Part shown: piece after piece, positions 47,927-59,573 of the stretch | Numbering within the stretch: the stretch's first letter is position 1 | How the letters are laid out: every line of letters starts with the position of its first letter | Assembly: GCA_008692225.1 (NCBI GenBank) | Contig: VICG01000009.1 | Location: 744,001 to 808,000 of the forward strand | Direction of reading: 5' to 3' | Source of the DNA: Monilinia fructicola | Lineage: Eukaryota > Ascomycota > Leotiomycetes > Helotiales > Sclerotiniaceae | Length of the DNA: 64,000 bases | The notes under the pieces: model-generated | Told to the model about the DNA's origin: nothing | What the model saw: only the letters and a program-made list of their open reading frames with translations | The model's database searches: none | Made by a program: the position numbers and the translations under genes

Positions 47927-50733
47927 ATGGCACAAGAATGGAAACTAGGAATGTAGTTATAATATTGGCGTTAGCATCACACAATTTGAGCAAGGATGAC
48001 TTTCCTCAGGTCGAGAAAATATCAATTTGCTTTCGTCTCAATGAAGTATTTCGCTCTCACACTTTTATCACGTAAAAATATGTTCCCACTACGCGATACT
48101 TGTTAAACTTGCTAGCTAAGACATTTTCGAAGGCCATTCTTTTGATACTCGTTTCCTTCAGTATTTGAAACCTTTCTCCGAAGACAGTGATATATACTTC
48201 GAGATTTTTTTGGCTTCGAATTGGTCTAGCTTTATATGAAATTGGCTGAACACTGACCACTGACCCAGACGACAATCTATTGGTATATAAGGGGTATTAT
48301 CATGGGATTCCTTGACTGTTTTGAGTTGGGATGTGGTATATTGTACTCGTAGAAGAATACAAAAGCACCCCGAATATCTCTCCGTTGAGCTGGGTAGGAT
48401 AAGTATAGTTGCGACTTCGAGTATGATCTTAGCCGCGATCTAATGATGTGCCTTAGGATCCTTTCAAAACATGGCACTGATGCAACGATCTCAATGGCTG
48501 ATTAAGCAATACTTCTCGCCGAAGAAGCTTATACGCTGTTTAATACTGTCGGTAATGAAAGCCAAAGTTGAAAGATATACCAGGCATTTTACTACGTGTA
48601 TTTCTACAACCCATCTTGAAAGCTATCGAGTTCTACGGAAATCAGCAGCTTGACTTTATTCATCAATTGGACTTCGCTCCTACCCAAGCAGCTGTGGACT
48701 CTATTCCATGACTTCTCAAGAAGCTGCTAAAGATATTCGTTTACTATATACACTGTTTGTGACTATGCAATAATCGGTGTTGATTTCATCCGAATTGCAT
48801 TTCGGCACTACCAGTGCACCCGTGTGACAACTCCACCGCTCGAGTCAGCTGTTAGATTTGAACTCTTGATTCATATGATTATCATTGATTACCCGAAGGA
48901 AGAACGATATCACAGAAACACCAAGCTTCGAGTCACCTTGGAAAGTATTCATTGGTCATGTGGACGGGAGCGATTATAAACCCGGGGTAAAAAGTTCGTC
49001 CTTTGCATTTTTGAGGTCGGCAATGTGGAGTTCTTCAACGTCTTTGTTCTTGGTACGAAACAAGCATTGTACGGACTGAGCCGGTCACACGATGGTATTC
49101 CGAACCCCGAGTGTCTGATTGTCAGTGGGTAGATCTAGTGATCCATTCAAGGTGCAATTCGAAGGTGATGTCAAATTAAATGGGAATGTTGTCTTTTATT
49201 CGTGTGCCTTTATTACGCAATAAACAGTGTCTACTAAATACCCCTTTCCCATAGGCGACAGCGGCTTGGGTAAATACATGTTGGTAGAAGATACCTTTTC
49301 AGATATTCTTTTTTCCTGTCTTCTTAACAAGGATATATACAAGTACAAGCAAGGTTTAAAATTAACTCAACCGGGGGTACTTTAGTCAAGGCGCGCATGG
49401 GTGGAGATATTCAGTCTGAGTAAGCAAGGTCTTGCATCTGTAAGCGTTTTTGTTCTGTACTACAGTATCAACATTCCCAACCACCACAAAAAAAGATCAC
49501 CACCACCAACCATTACACCACACCACACCACACCACACCACACAACATCATATCACATCACATCATCAATGCAATACCAACTCCCAAGGAACGAGTGTGA
49601 TGGCCAATAAAAAGCAATTCGTTTAAAATCAACAACGATTCTTGTTTTGTTCTTGATTTGGCTGTTGTTAAACCGTCTAATTCTCTTAACTGTTCAATGC
49701 CTGATATACCCGCAATGTGCCAGATCAAGATTCAAGACTCCAGGCAGGAGACTGTCGTACCAGATGCTGTGCCACTGCCGTATGTGAATCAAATCGACCC
49801 TGGTCAAATTACTCACTCACTCCCACTCTCCTTTTTCCGTACGAAAAAAAAAGCCCGTCAGCCACGGAATACAAACCGTTCGATGGATCAACTGATTCCC
49901 AACATCTCCATTGGTGCATTGGCAGCAGCTTCAACCTTTTCGATGCAGCCCCGATTCCCGTCCATTCGGAAAATCGATACAAGGAATATGAAATCATCCA
50001 AGGATACAGTATAGAATTTATAACCAAAATTTATTTTGCCTTTTCCGTTTGCATTACCTCACATTACTAATAAGTCATCATCTACGCTGTCGACTGGAAC
50101 ACCTTGCCGAGTTTACTGGAATATTGAGCAAAGATCCTCAGCGCGTCAGCGCGTCAGCATAGTTTGTAAGGCCAACGCTGCCTTACATACTCCCTGCAAA
50201 CCCACTTTCCCTTGTGAATCTATAAAACTGTATTACTACGAGGAATCCTTTCATATTCGATGGAGAAACATATGTAATAGAGCTTAGAATGCATGGTGCA
50301 CAGTGCACAACGTCCTTCATCCAATTGTCCCAAACCATGGCCCGCGCCGTAACTCTTTAAAGAAATTTGTCATTTGACTGTTTCCTTTTCTTACTCTCTC
50401 CATTTTACAGTACATATTTCAGATGGTTTGCAGAAAACACCTAGATCACAGGGCTGTCTGCTGCATACGCCTGAATCTATCACGTTCCTTACCTCTTACC
50501 CCAAGGAAAGCATGTAAGCAGTGGCCTCTCATCATGTTTGCCCCCAATTTCTCATACTATCTCAGGAATACTAATGACTCTTGCGATACAGACTATATCG
50601 ATAGAATTTATTTTCCATGCGAAACAGCTCGTTCTAATTCGAATTTAGCCAAGTCTTTGCTTGAGACTGGAAGGACGGATGGATGGGTCATTGTTTACAG
50701 TCCTAGTAAAACAGTGGCATTGGCAGTGCGGTG
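47927..50733. other. Long intergenic region, no gene recognised
   Basis: It has ordinary composition and only short open stretches (60-118 codons) in unrelated frames, none with a recognisable domain. A CACCACACC-type run lies at 49,500-49,560. The last 300 bp contain a pyrimidine-rich stretch (TTTCCTTTTCTTACTCTCTCC at about 50,382-50,402), probably promoter/5' UTR of the next gene. An upstream open stretch at 50,423-50,734 overlaps its start codon and could be an upstream ORF. Confidence 0.5.
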
Positions 50734-52937
50734 ATGGACGCTCGATTAAAAGAGTCCCCCCAATCTTATCGACCAGGCACTAAACGTCCTTGGGAAGACG
50801 ATACGAAATCACCAGCGCAGCAAAATGGAATTTGTGATGGCTGGCATGGCGGAACGTTACCACCAATTGAAGCGGGATCATTCTCACAGCATCCAGTATC
50901 CAGGAATCCAAAAAACTGGGCAACACAAAATAGCCAATACACTCAGAATGAAGGAGGTTCGGTCGCGAAGAGGGTGCATCATGAGGGGAATGATTATAAT
51001 GCAACGCCAAATGTGGATCTAGACGCACCTGTGGAAATACCCCCATCTCAGATATACTGTAGGTGTTAAGGATAGCCTAGAAAGAAACGCCACGTTTGAT
51101 CACTAACTAAACTCCTACTATCTAGATACAAATAGATATGATCAGAAACAAAGTATCCAGAGTGCTTCCACTTTTGGTCAAATGCCTCGGGTGACCGCAA
51201 GTGGTCGGGTTAATACCCCTCAAGATATGTCTAATCTATGTCGTCAATGCAGGCGGCAGACGATATTTGATCAGGAAGAGGAGTCTCTACCAGAATGCTG
51301 CGAGCACTGCCAAAAGAACCCGGAGCTTGCCCTTGTTACGCAGGCTTGCAGCATTGGGCTTACTCAGCTAGCGGAGACGCTCCGTTCGGGTATAGATTCC
51401 GAGAAGCGTGGTATCAATCCAGTGAGTATCAACAAAATGCTTGATTCTTTTATTTTCTTCAGAGGGTCCATTATGTTGATTGTTGTACGTGATCTTGCGA
51501 ATTCTGCTTACAGATAACAGGCCCACTCACAGCTGCGACTTCTTCCTTCTGGGGACCCACCTCCAGTTATTGATTTCGGGCTAAAGCAAACGCTCCACTG
51601 GATACTTTCCAAGATCAATAAGGTTAATGAGCTGGCCGACAAGTTTGTCCAACAAGTCCCTTCCGGCGTTCAAAAGCCACCCCCCAATAAGGATGTTCTC
51701 GGTGCGATCAACGGTTTGACCCGAGGTGGTTCTTTAAGCAATATGAAGCGACGTATTGATGATGATCACCAGAGAACTATGCTCAATAACCTTGACACGC
51801 CTGATTCTAGAATGCACCAAAGACGAAGGTCTCAGGCTATGTCAGCTAGTGAGGAACTTCCCTCTATAAGAACATACTCCCCTCATCAAAATACTCCGTT
51901 GTCCATGGACGGTACGAGCCAGAGGCTCTCGAATATGATTCCTCAACCTGCCCCAAATCGTCAGTTGCCGTCTCCACCTGGACGAGCCTTTCCCTCCCCG
52001 AAGTCGGTCAATTTCTCATCTCCTTCAGGGCCGGCATCATATGGTGGTCCGTCCGGCGGCCCACCTCACTCGTCGAACCTTCATGCGTCTAGTAATGTTT
52101 TACCTCCCATCGCGGGCACTCAATCATCAGATAGCGCATTGCAAGTCCATACAGCAGCGCTTCAACATGAGATCTCCATACAGAAGATTGCATTCTCATC
52201 CTTGCAGGGCGAGCACGATAAACTCCTTGCGGCTTTCTCGCGTTCTCAAAGTCGAGCGAGCGCCCCTCGAAAAAAAGCACCAGGTTTCCGATACCGAGAT
52301 TTTCAGCCTCACTGAGGAGAAGGCGCGATTACATGCTCAAGTCCTTGAATTGGAGGGAGACGTTGAGGATCTTGCCAAAAGTAGAGATTCCTATCGACAC
52401 GCAGCGGTACAAGAAGGTGCACAGTACGTCGAGATTGTCAAGATGGCTAGTCAGTTGGAAGAAAAGACTGGAGAAGAAAGAAAGAAGTGGAATAAATTGA
52501 AACTTGAGATGGAGCAAAGGATCGAAGAGTTAAGTGCTGGGATGAAGCCTTATACGCAAGACTCTAGCAACATCCCGTTCATTCCGGAAGGACTCGAAAG
52601 GGACACAGCTTCGACTAGTGAGGACCAAAATAATGAAGGATCAATCGGCACCAGAGTAACAGAACCGACGGGTGACGCACAGCTCGGTGCACACGACGAT
52701 ATCCTCAAGGCAGAGGTTGAGCGATTGCGAAAACGCTGTGAAGAGATGGATGCCGCACTGAGAACAATAAAGCAAGAAAGTCGATCAATGGAAAGCATTG
52801 TGGCAGCATTAAGCAAGGCCGGAAAGAATATTATACAGAAAGTTGAAAGTGTCTCTCTAAGTCCCGAAATTCACCCCGAACCACAACCAGATCGACGATC
52901 TGAGTCAGACAATGATCAGGCATTACTCGAAGGATAA
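50734..52937 (+). CDS. Cys-motif (GATA-like spacing) plus coiled-coil protein, one apparent frameshift
   Basis: Exons 50,734-51,058, 51,126-51,421 and 51,521-52,937; introns GTAGGT..CTAG (67 bp) with CTAAC before its end, and GTGAGT..ACAG (99 bp). Starting MDARLKESPQSYRPGTKRPW, exon 2 has CRQCRRQ...PECCEHC, a CxxC-x16-CxxC arrangement with nearly the spacing of a GATA zinc finger but without its other conserved residues. A Pro/Ser-rich middle follows. The last 250 residues are strongly coiled coil (TEEKARLHAQVLELEGDVED, KWNKLKLEMEQRIEELS). The frame slips at CCCC 52,263-52,266; one extra C accounts for it and gives 678 residues, exactly in frame. A zinc finger joined to a C-terminal coiled coil suggests a DNA- or protein-binding regulator, but no named family is claimed. 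Confidence 0.65.
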
Positions 52938-53965
52938 AGATTCTCACACAATATACGATACGATGTGTTCGTCGATGATATTCGCGTCTTCACTACTCAA
53001 ACAAGCCCATACGTTAATAGCATCCGGCCGTTGCGGTCGTTGCAGGAGTCGAAGCGATTTCTCGCCAAAAATGTAGTTGCATGGGGTTATGAAAGTGTGT
53101 GGTGTATATGGAGAAAATACAGGCTATGGGGCTCATTTTTACAAGACGATGTAAGAGAGTTTTTCAAAGTTTAAAGAATATTAGATATAATTATATATGA
53201 TTTATATATTGAATAGTAAAATGATGGTGTAATGTTTGGCATTACCTATGTTTTTCTTTACTGAGGTTGTTCATTCAACCAACCTCCAGGGCTATCTTGG
53301 GAATCAATACAAGCGCGAATGAAGTAGTCGGGTGTATGAATATAAAACCTAATGGCGTCTCTCTATAGACGAAGATTATAAGTATGTAACGTCACTTGAT
53401 TGGTCAATATTTTTCTCCTGGCTGTTGGCCACTTAAATAGTCAAAGCTGTGTTTCCCGTGACAATTCTCTTACAGATCTGTAACTTCACAAATCTTCATC
53501 GACCGGTTTCCCCTTACAATCATCACAGAGCCTCAAATCGTAAAACGTGGGCTCATAGTAACACCATGTCAAGGATTCGAAACACTTGTGAATCGTCTCA
53601 TATATTTAGGTCTTATTTGTTAGCTGAGTGAGTTTCTTTCCAACGTAGGTTTTTGAATCTCTTCTCTCATTCTCTCTCTCTCTCACTCATTCTCTCTCCT
53701 CGTCTTATCTTCTGTGTCGTCAAAATTGCCATTGAGAAGTGCGCTACTACTACTTACCATCTGTTGATCGGATTGAAATTTACATTCTTTAAATTGATTA
53801 ACACGTTGATCGCCTGTGTTTTGAGATACGGTAGTCGCTAGTCGAGTCCATAAATATCGCTCTTTCGAAGATTACATTGTTTACAATTTGTTGCAACCTC
53901 CATACGCATACCTAATCATCTCGATCTCTTCGAAATCTCTTTTCCTTCAACACGACAAACAAAAA
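52938..53965. other. Intergenic region with pyrimidine-rich promoter tract
   Basis: No gene is seen. A CT-rich tract (TCTCTCATTCTCTCTCTCTC and more, about 53,660-53,705) stands about 260 bp ahead of the ATG at 53,966, a common feature of highly expressed fungal promoters and 5' UTRs. Confidence 0.5.
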
Positions 53966-54178
53966 ATGGGACAAGCATTCTCTGGACCCAATGCCTTCAA
54001 ATGGTTGGGATTCACACCCAAGGCCACGGCTGTCCTGCAAGCAAACCCATTCCTCTTCGTCCAGTTGATTCTAGTGTTGGTTGGATTACAAGTCCTGGGT
54101 GGACTCGCTTGGTGGATTCATTATGAGACAAATAAACCATACGCGAAGCCGAAGGTTAAGAAGGACGCGAAGAAGTAA
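53966..54178 (+). CDS. Small single-pass membrane protein, 70 residues, function unknown
   Basis: MGQAFSGPNAFKWLGFTPKA leads into one hydrophobic helix (about residues 28-52, FLFVQLILVLVGLQVLGGLA then WWIHY) and a basic tail (KPKVKKDAKK). The ATG sits in a strong fungal context (AACAAAAAATGGG) and behind a pyrimidine-rich leader; the frame opens earlier (53,888), but the upstream part is not protein-like. No introns. The size and layout recall small mitochondrial or ER membrane subunits, but I do not recognise the family. Confidence 0.65.
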   Translation: MGQAFSGPNAFKWLGFTPKATAVLQANPFLFVQLILVLVGLQVLGGLAWWIHYETNKPYAKPKVKKDAKK

Positions 54179-55292
54179 AGGGGGTGGGGTTTTGACGGTG
54201 AGATGCGGATTGGAGGCATATGTCAATAGGAAGATTGGAGGTGGATGCTGGGCGGTACGATGATATTCGGAGCAATGTGCTGGGCACTAAATGGATATGA
54301 TATATGGGCTGACGAATAATACATGGGGGTTAGTTTTTGGTTCTGTTCGGATGAAGAGGTTTGGGGTATCGGCAACGGGAGCATAACATATTAATGTTTG
54401 GCGATGAGTGGCCGGAGGTTAAAGTGGAAGGGTTATCCCAAAGGTGTTTGTTTGCTCATATCTACCTTTGGAGTTGTTTTCGGCATACTATGTCTTATTT
54501 TCAACTCTCTTCACTACCTTTTTAACAAAATGTGATCCAAACCAAAGAGCGAATTCTCATTTCTGATATTTGAATGTTTCGTCATGAATAATTCTTCCAT
54601 GCTTGAATCCTCGCATAGTGCTTCCAATATACATTAAGTGATGATGGTACAGGGATGTGGTCAACAGTGTTGAAGCTACCATTGAACAGATCATTCACCT
54701 TGATTGGCTATGGACTGCACTGCTGACCGAGTTTCTTGATGATGCGAGAGTGAATGAATCACGGTCATTAAATAGAGTCATGAGAGATTTTGGTAGTATC
54801 TCAACTTTTAACTCTCGAGAAACAATCATTCATTGTTGGAGACCTGGTGAGCTAACACCCATACTTTAACTCGAAACTTTAGTGAAGAGTCATTCGGTTT
54901 CCATCATAGAGTAAAGTGTGTTTAAGTTCACCAGAAACCTCATGTTCTAGCTAGCTAGGTCATTCGATCTACTCATTAGACATACGCCCACGTTTTGAAC
55001 GCAAACACAGATGATTTACATACTCCTGAAATGGTCATGTATCCTGATGTAGAAGGCAAGTATGTGGTATCAAAGTCGAAGTACATTGCTGCATTATTAA
55101 CATGCTGTAGATCGAATTTCATAGTCGGTCAAATCACGCAAGCAACATCGACACGCAGGGTTGCAGGAGGAACTCAAACTCCTATTGACCAAGACTATTC
55201 AATTTAATAAAAAGCGCTGAACAAACATAGAAAGTTATCGCTGTTCTCGTCTCCCATACCAGCCCATACAAATTCAGCATCAACCCTAATAC
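54179..55292. other. Intergenic region, no gene recognised
   Basis: 3' flanks of two converging genes. Two 70-codon open stretches (54,657-54,869 and 54,995-55,207) have no recognisable motif and no supporting context. Confidence 0.5.
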
Positions 55293-56369
55293 CTAAAACG
55301 ACAGTCTCCGCATCATATCCGCAGCATTCGTCGTACGCAGCAAACCCTTCCCCATACTCACAGCGTCTGCCCAACTTGTTTCCCCCCTCAGCCATTTCCT
55401 CCCTATATCTCTCTCTTTCATTTCTGCAGCTATGATCTTAAGAGGCCGCTTGAATCGCTCCCTCGCCTCCATACGCCTAATCCATTCCTCATAGACACGC
55501 TTCAGATCACGCTCCGCTGTTTCAACCTCTTTCAACATATTCAACCTCTGAATCTTCAAAGACTGCAATTTCTTATGTATTATTTCTTGTCTCCGTCTCC
55601 AAATGGACGCCTCAATGTTCAAGGTTAGGTCGTTGTCAACCCTTGGCAGAAGCGGAACCAACAGATTATACCGACGCGTGACTGCCTCGATCCCAGAGTG
55701 CAAAGTATGTAAAGTTATCTCAAATTTTTCTAATTCTAATTCCAAAGCCTTTGTTGATTGAGAATTTTCGTAACATACAAGGGGCGGTGAATGGGGAGAA
55801 GAGATCGCACCATATGGTTGAGGATAACATTCTTCGAGATGTGGCTGAGTGAAAGCATCGGCAGGAAATGTGCGGGAATGGTATCTCCTCACTTTAGCTA
55901 ATTTGGGCGCTGCAATTATGGTGGCTTTTTCTTGAGGATCCCAGCCTTCAGATTTGAGATTTCCACGCCTTCTTTGAGACATGATGCCGCTGTTAAGTGG
56001 TAATAGATCTAGTGTGAGAATATGATTGGCGATATTGCGATCACGCCACCGACCGGGAAATCGTGGACTTAAATGGGGATGGTAGGTCACGACAGTGGCG
56101 TCTGTGGGTGATGTGCTAGTGGATACTCCGTTTCTGAAAAGCTCTTCTGGAGGGGAGAGGTCAGCAGACCTTATGGCCACAGACAGAGACGGGAATGGCA
56201 AGGAGATATTCCTAGGACCTAAATACTCAATCTGTGCTGGATATGGGGGTGGGGGTGGTGATGGAAGCCGGCTCGTGCCGACATCCATCGGTTGGCTAAG
56301 CGTTGCCGACTCTTGACTTGGCGAACCTCGTCTGAGGACTGATACATCAAATTCGTGCTTATCAGCCAT
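55293..56369 (-). CDS. Coiled-coil protein of unknown function
   Basis: An intact, intronless frame of 358 residues. Residues 1-130 are Pro/Ser-rich (SRLPSPPPPPYPAQIEYLG). From about 205 to 310 it is a charged helical region (ALELELEKFEITLHTLHSGI, LQSLKIQRLNMLKEVETAER, DLKRVYEEWIRRMEARERF) likely to form a coiled coil. The C-terminus is basic with KWLRGETSWADAVSMGKGLL. The start MADKHEFDVSVLRRGSPSQE is the first Met. No family recognised, and no neighbour suggests a role. Confidence 0.7.
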   Translation of the reverse strand: MADKHEFDVSVLRRGSPSQESATLSQPMDVGTSRLPSPPPPPYPAQIEYLGPRNISLPFPSLSVAIRSADLSPPEELFRNGVSTSTSPTDATVVTYHPHLSPRFPGRWRDRNIANHILTLDLLPLNSGIMSQRRRGNLKSEGWDPQEKATIIAAPKLAKVRRYHSRTFPADAFTQPHLEECYPQPYGAISSPHSPPLVCYENSQSTKALELELEKFEITLHTLHSGIEAVTRRYNLLVPLLPRVDNDLTLNIEASIWRRRQEIIHKKLQSLKIQRLNMLKEVETAERDLKRVYEEWIRRMEARERFKRPLKIIAAEMKERDIGRKWLRGETSWADAVSMGKGLLRTTNAADMMRRLSF

Positions 56370-57180
56370 GATGATACAGTTCTCACGAGCGTCGATAGGT
56401 TATAATTGAGAGAAGAGACAGATGGTATACGTTTGAGGCACTTAAGTACGGCCTTTCTAAAGGCAACAATGATGGTCGATGTAACTCTATTTTGAGGAAT
56501 GATCTATGCTGTTTGTTGTGAAAGAAATAGATAATCAATGATGACAGTGAAAGATGTGAAAACGCTGATTTCCCGACCAGTGTTTGTAGGGATAGATGTA
56601 ATGAAGTATTTGAATTTAAGATGACAAGATGATAAGATGATGATTGCAAGAAAGGCACTCGATGAGAATTTATACTCAACCATTGGTACCTGCCGAAAGT
56701 TAGTGACATAGTGAAGGCTCTCGTGAGGGCAAGAGCACTGCCAGATGCAGATATCATTGTTCTAGGAGGCTACGTGACGAGAATGTTTGATGTTGTATGA
56801 GGCAGGAGTTGTTGAATGGTGTTCAGTCGTTTTTCCAATACTCAAGACGACAATTCAAAACCAAAGCTTTTCCATGCTCGATATGATGTTGAACATCGAA
56901 AATGGTTTATTCTTTCCATGGGGTATACACGCATTAAGAGTTTAGCATTGTAACACTACCCGACAGTCCGGAATGTTGGAAGAGCTACTTCAGTCAATGT
57001 ACGTACGGTGTGGCATCAATCGTAAATATCACCAAGGAATAATTCCCAAGAATGAAACTCAGAAATCTTTTGTACAGGTTGTAGTAGACCTTTCTATCCC
57101 CCCTCTAAATACTTGTTTGCCCTGACCATTCATCTGAGGCAATAAACCTAAAACTTTGTAGGCATATTGTGTATTATCAT
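56370..57180. other. Intergenic region, no gene recognised
   Basis: It lies between the start of the coiled-coil gene and the 3' end of the DUF1295 gene, both on the minus strand. The 124-codon open stretch at 56,383-56,757 is in the promoter position of the coiled-coil gene and has no domain. Confidence 0.5.
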
Positions 57181-58404
57181 TTATTTACTTGTCGAAGCCT
57201 TCCTCTTGTCCCCTTTCACGGCCTTGGTTACTTTCTTCGCCACTTTGGGAAATATTGGCCCAGTAGAGAATATGTTGGGCAAGAATTTACCAACCCGAGC
57301 TTGGTATTGTTGATAATCTGGATACTTTTTGGAGGTGATTAGCTCGGTGAACCAAGTCGAAGCCTGGAAGAGGATCAAGTATGACATGGCACCGGCAAAT
57401 GTCCAGTTGAATACTACTCTACTGGTCCAGCAGCCCCACATGTATAGGACCACCCATATATAGTTTGTTCGGCAGCGAAGTTTGGATGCCTACTCAAGGA
57501 CCAAAGCCCGGAGGTAACGAAGCCACGGTCGAGAGCTTCTTGGTCAAATCCTCCTTGTACTTTGGCGGTCTTCAAGTATTGCTGCTTGGCAGTTTGATAG
57601 TCTGAGTTGGAATATGTTAGTGACGCGCAAGAAAAGAAATCTATAATTGCATACTCCACTGCTGCCCATCTGCAAAATATTCAAGAACCACAAGAGTCAC
57701 AAGGCCCCTGGAAAACACTAAATCTGCCGTTGTCCAGGGTGCCCCATATCGGGCAGTTAAGAGCATAACATAGGATGGAGTCGCGATTAGGAACAGCAAA
57801 ATACTTTGTGCGAGCGAAATGAAAGCAATGTTGAAGACGAAGAAGAGTGCTGGAGGGATCTTCTCTCGCAGGACCTCCCTAAATAGCGGTTAGCCCGGAC
57901 GTAAGTTCCTGTCGGAGGGAGCATATACCATCTATAGTCTTCAGATCCAATGCTATATCCACCTTTCCTCCAGTAATTAAAAGTCAAACGTAACTGTTCA
58001 TTTGTTACAATCAATCCAGTAATTGGAGAAGCATGTTACATACACTCCATATTGTGCTGAAAGCAAGTACGTTGTCTAGTCGCCCGGCTGGCAGACCAGA
58101 TAGATGTGCATAAATGGCAAAATGGGCATTATATATGGGTAGGTAAGATACTCCAACATCTGTCGACCTGGGAATAGTTCTTGTTGACTTCCGAAACCAA
58201 TAAAAACACAGGTGTTAAGAACAGTGAAAATGCGAAGGCGGAGATGAGTGGATTTGTAGCTAGATAAAGATTTCGCAGCTCAGTGGGATTTGTGTACGAT
58301 TGAAGTACCTGCTGGGGTAAGTCATACAACTGTGGCAAGTATGGCAAGACTGTCTTTGTAATGTTTGAGCAATCTTCAATTGCTTTAATGACTGGCAGAG
58401 CCAT
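57181..58404 (-). CDS. DUF1295 / steroid 5-alpha-reductase-like membrane protein, two apparent indels
   Basis: Exons 58,404-58,044, 57,993-57,929, 57,878-57,655 and 57,601-57,181, with introns of 50, 50 and 53 bp (GTATGT, GTATAT, GTATGC donors). After allowing one extra G at 58,137-58,139 and one extra AT in the ATATAT run at about 57,456-57,462, the protein is 355 residues. It carries DUF1295 marks: VDRCWSILPT..YNAHFAIYA, LRLTFNYWRKGGYS, EDYRWEVLREKI, GLWSLSRHPNFAAEQ and several membrane helices, and it ends in a Lys-rich tail. The family consists of ER or other membrane enzymes related to 3-oxo-5-alpha-steroid 4-dehydrogenases; the substrate is unknown in fungi. The LSRHPN motif (NADPH-binding region in relatives) is intact. 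Confidence 0.8.
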
Positions 58405-59573
58405 ATTTGCGGCAGATTTGAGAAGGTAGGTAGGTAGGTAGGTAGGTTTAACTACTCTAGTATATCCTCAAATTCAAGAAAATGATGTACTGATGGGACA
58501 ATGAAGAGAGATTGGTCATTGACCAGAGATGAAGGGAGGTCAAGAGGTAAGAAGGTAAAGATATAAAGAGGTAGAGAGGTAGAGAGGTCAAGAGGTGAAA
58601 AGATATACGAGTAGTAACCTGGAAGGAAGAAAGCTTGGAGCTCTACAAGTAAATGACATCGTTTTTTGTTAGCGGGATACATACACACAGGAATCTTCTA
58701 TCTGTATACCTCCACACCTGCATAAAAAAGAGATATCGATGCAGTTGGAGGGGCAATCAACTGCATAAATACATAAATGCATAAATGCATAGATCCATAA
58801 TTATATGGTTACATAAATAGATGATTACATAATCACCAAAATGATATCAACATAAATAGCTAGAGGTACCTAGTAGGTATATAACGAATTGTTCTTGAAG
58901 GAGAAGAAAAGAGAAAGAGAAGAGAAAAGAGAAAGAGAAAGAGAAAGAGAAAGAGAAAGAGAAAGAGAAAGAGAAAGAGAACCCGGACGAGAGAGAGATC
59001 CATATACGTGGTATACATCTAATCAAGTTACCTAGTAACCATTTCATCTACAGTCCACCTAGATCTATCTATCTATCTATCTATACGCCTACCTACCTAC
59101 CTACCTACCCACTCACCTATCTATCTACCTAGTACCTACTACCTGCTACCTCCCTACTCCAAGGTAAATTAAAAAGACAACGAGGCTCTCGGTCTTACCT
59201 TGTCGGTAGGTGCCTAGTAGGTGTGATAGTATCCTACCAATTAACTGAAGATCAAAGATCAAAGCTACATTATCATTTCTCTACTCGAGCCCTCGAGTAT
59301 ATGATTCTTAACTCAATCAACCTTTTCATGTAGAAGGGAAGGTTCTTGATACTCTTGCAACAACTACCCAGTCTTTACTCCCTACCCACTCAAGTTTCCC
59401 CAACGATCTCGCAACAAACCAATTTCGAGGACTTGATTGACAAATGATGTTTATGGATCCAGACGTTCATTTGTTTGCACTACAGATGGAGGTATAAAGT
59501 TGTCACCCCCAAGCTTAAGGTCTTCCAAGGTTGAAGAGTGAGAAAATTTATCATACGTGAATATCCTGTCAGG
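58405..59573. other. Divergent intergenic region with microsatellites
   Basis: It separates the DUF1295 gene and top3 and must contain both promoters. It holds GGTA repeats (about 58,428-58,446), AGAGGT-like repeats (58,555-58,600), CATAAATG repeats (58,760-58,815), the AGAAAG array, and CTAT/CTAC repeats (59,067-59,155). Confidence 0.6.
58901..58980 (+). repeat. AGAAAG tandem array
   Basis: About 12 units of GAGAAA in direct tandem. Opposite-strand translation gives an FSFSFS run, so the 66-codon frame there is an artefact. Confidence 0.9.

Noticed and set aside
50423..50734. Separate 103-codon gene before the Cys-motif gene
   Set aside because: No domain, and it overlaps the start codon of the next gene; more likely leader sequence or an upstream ORF.
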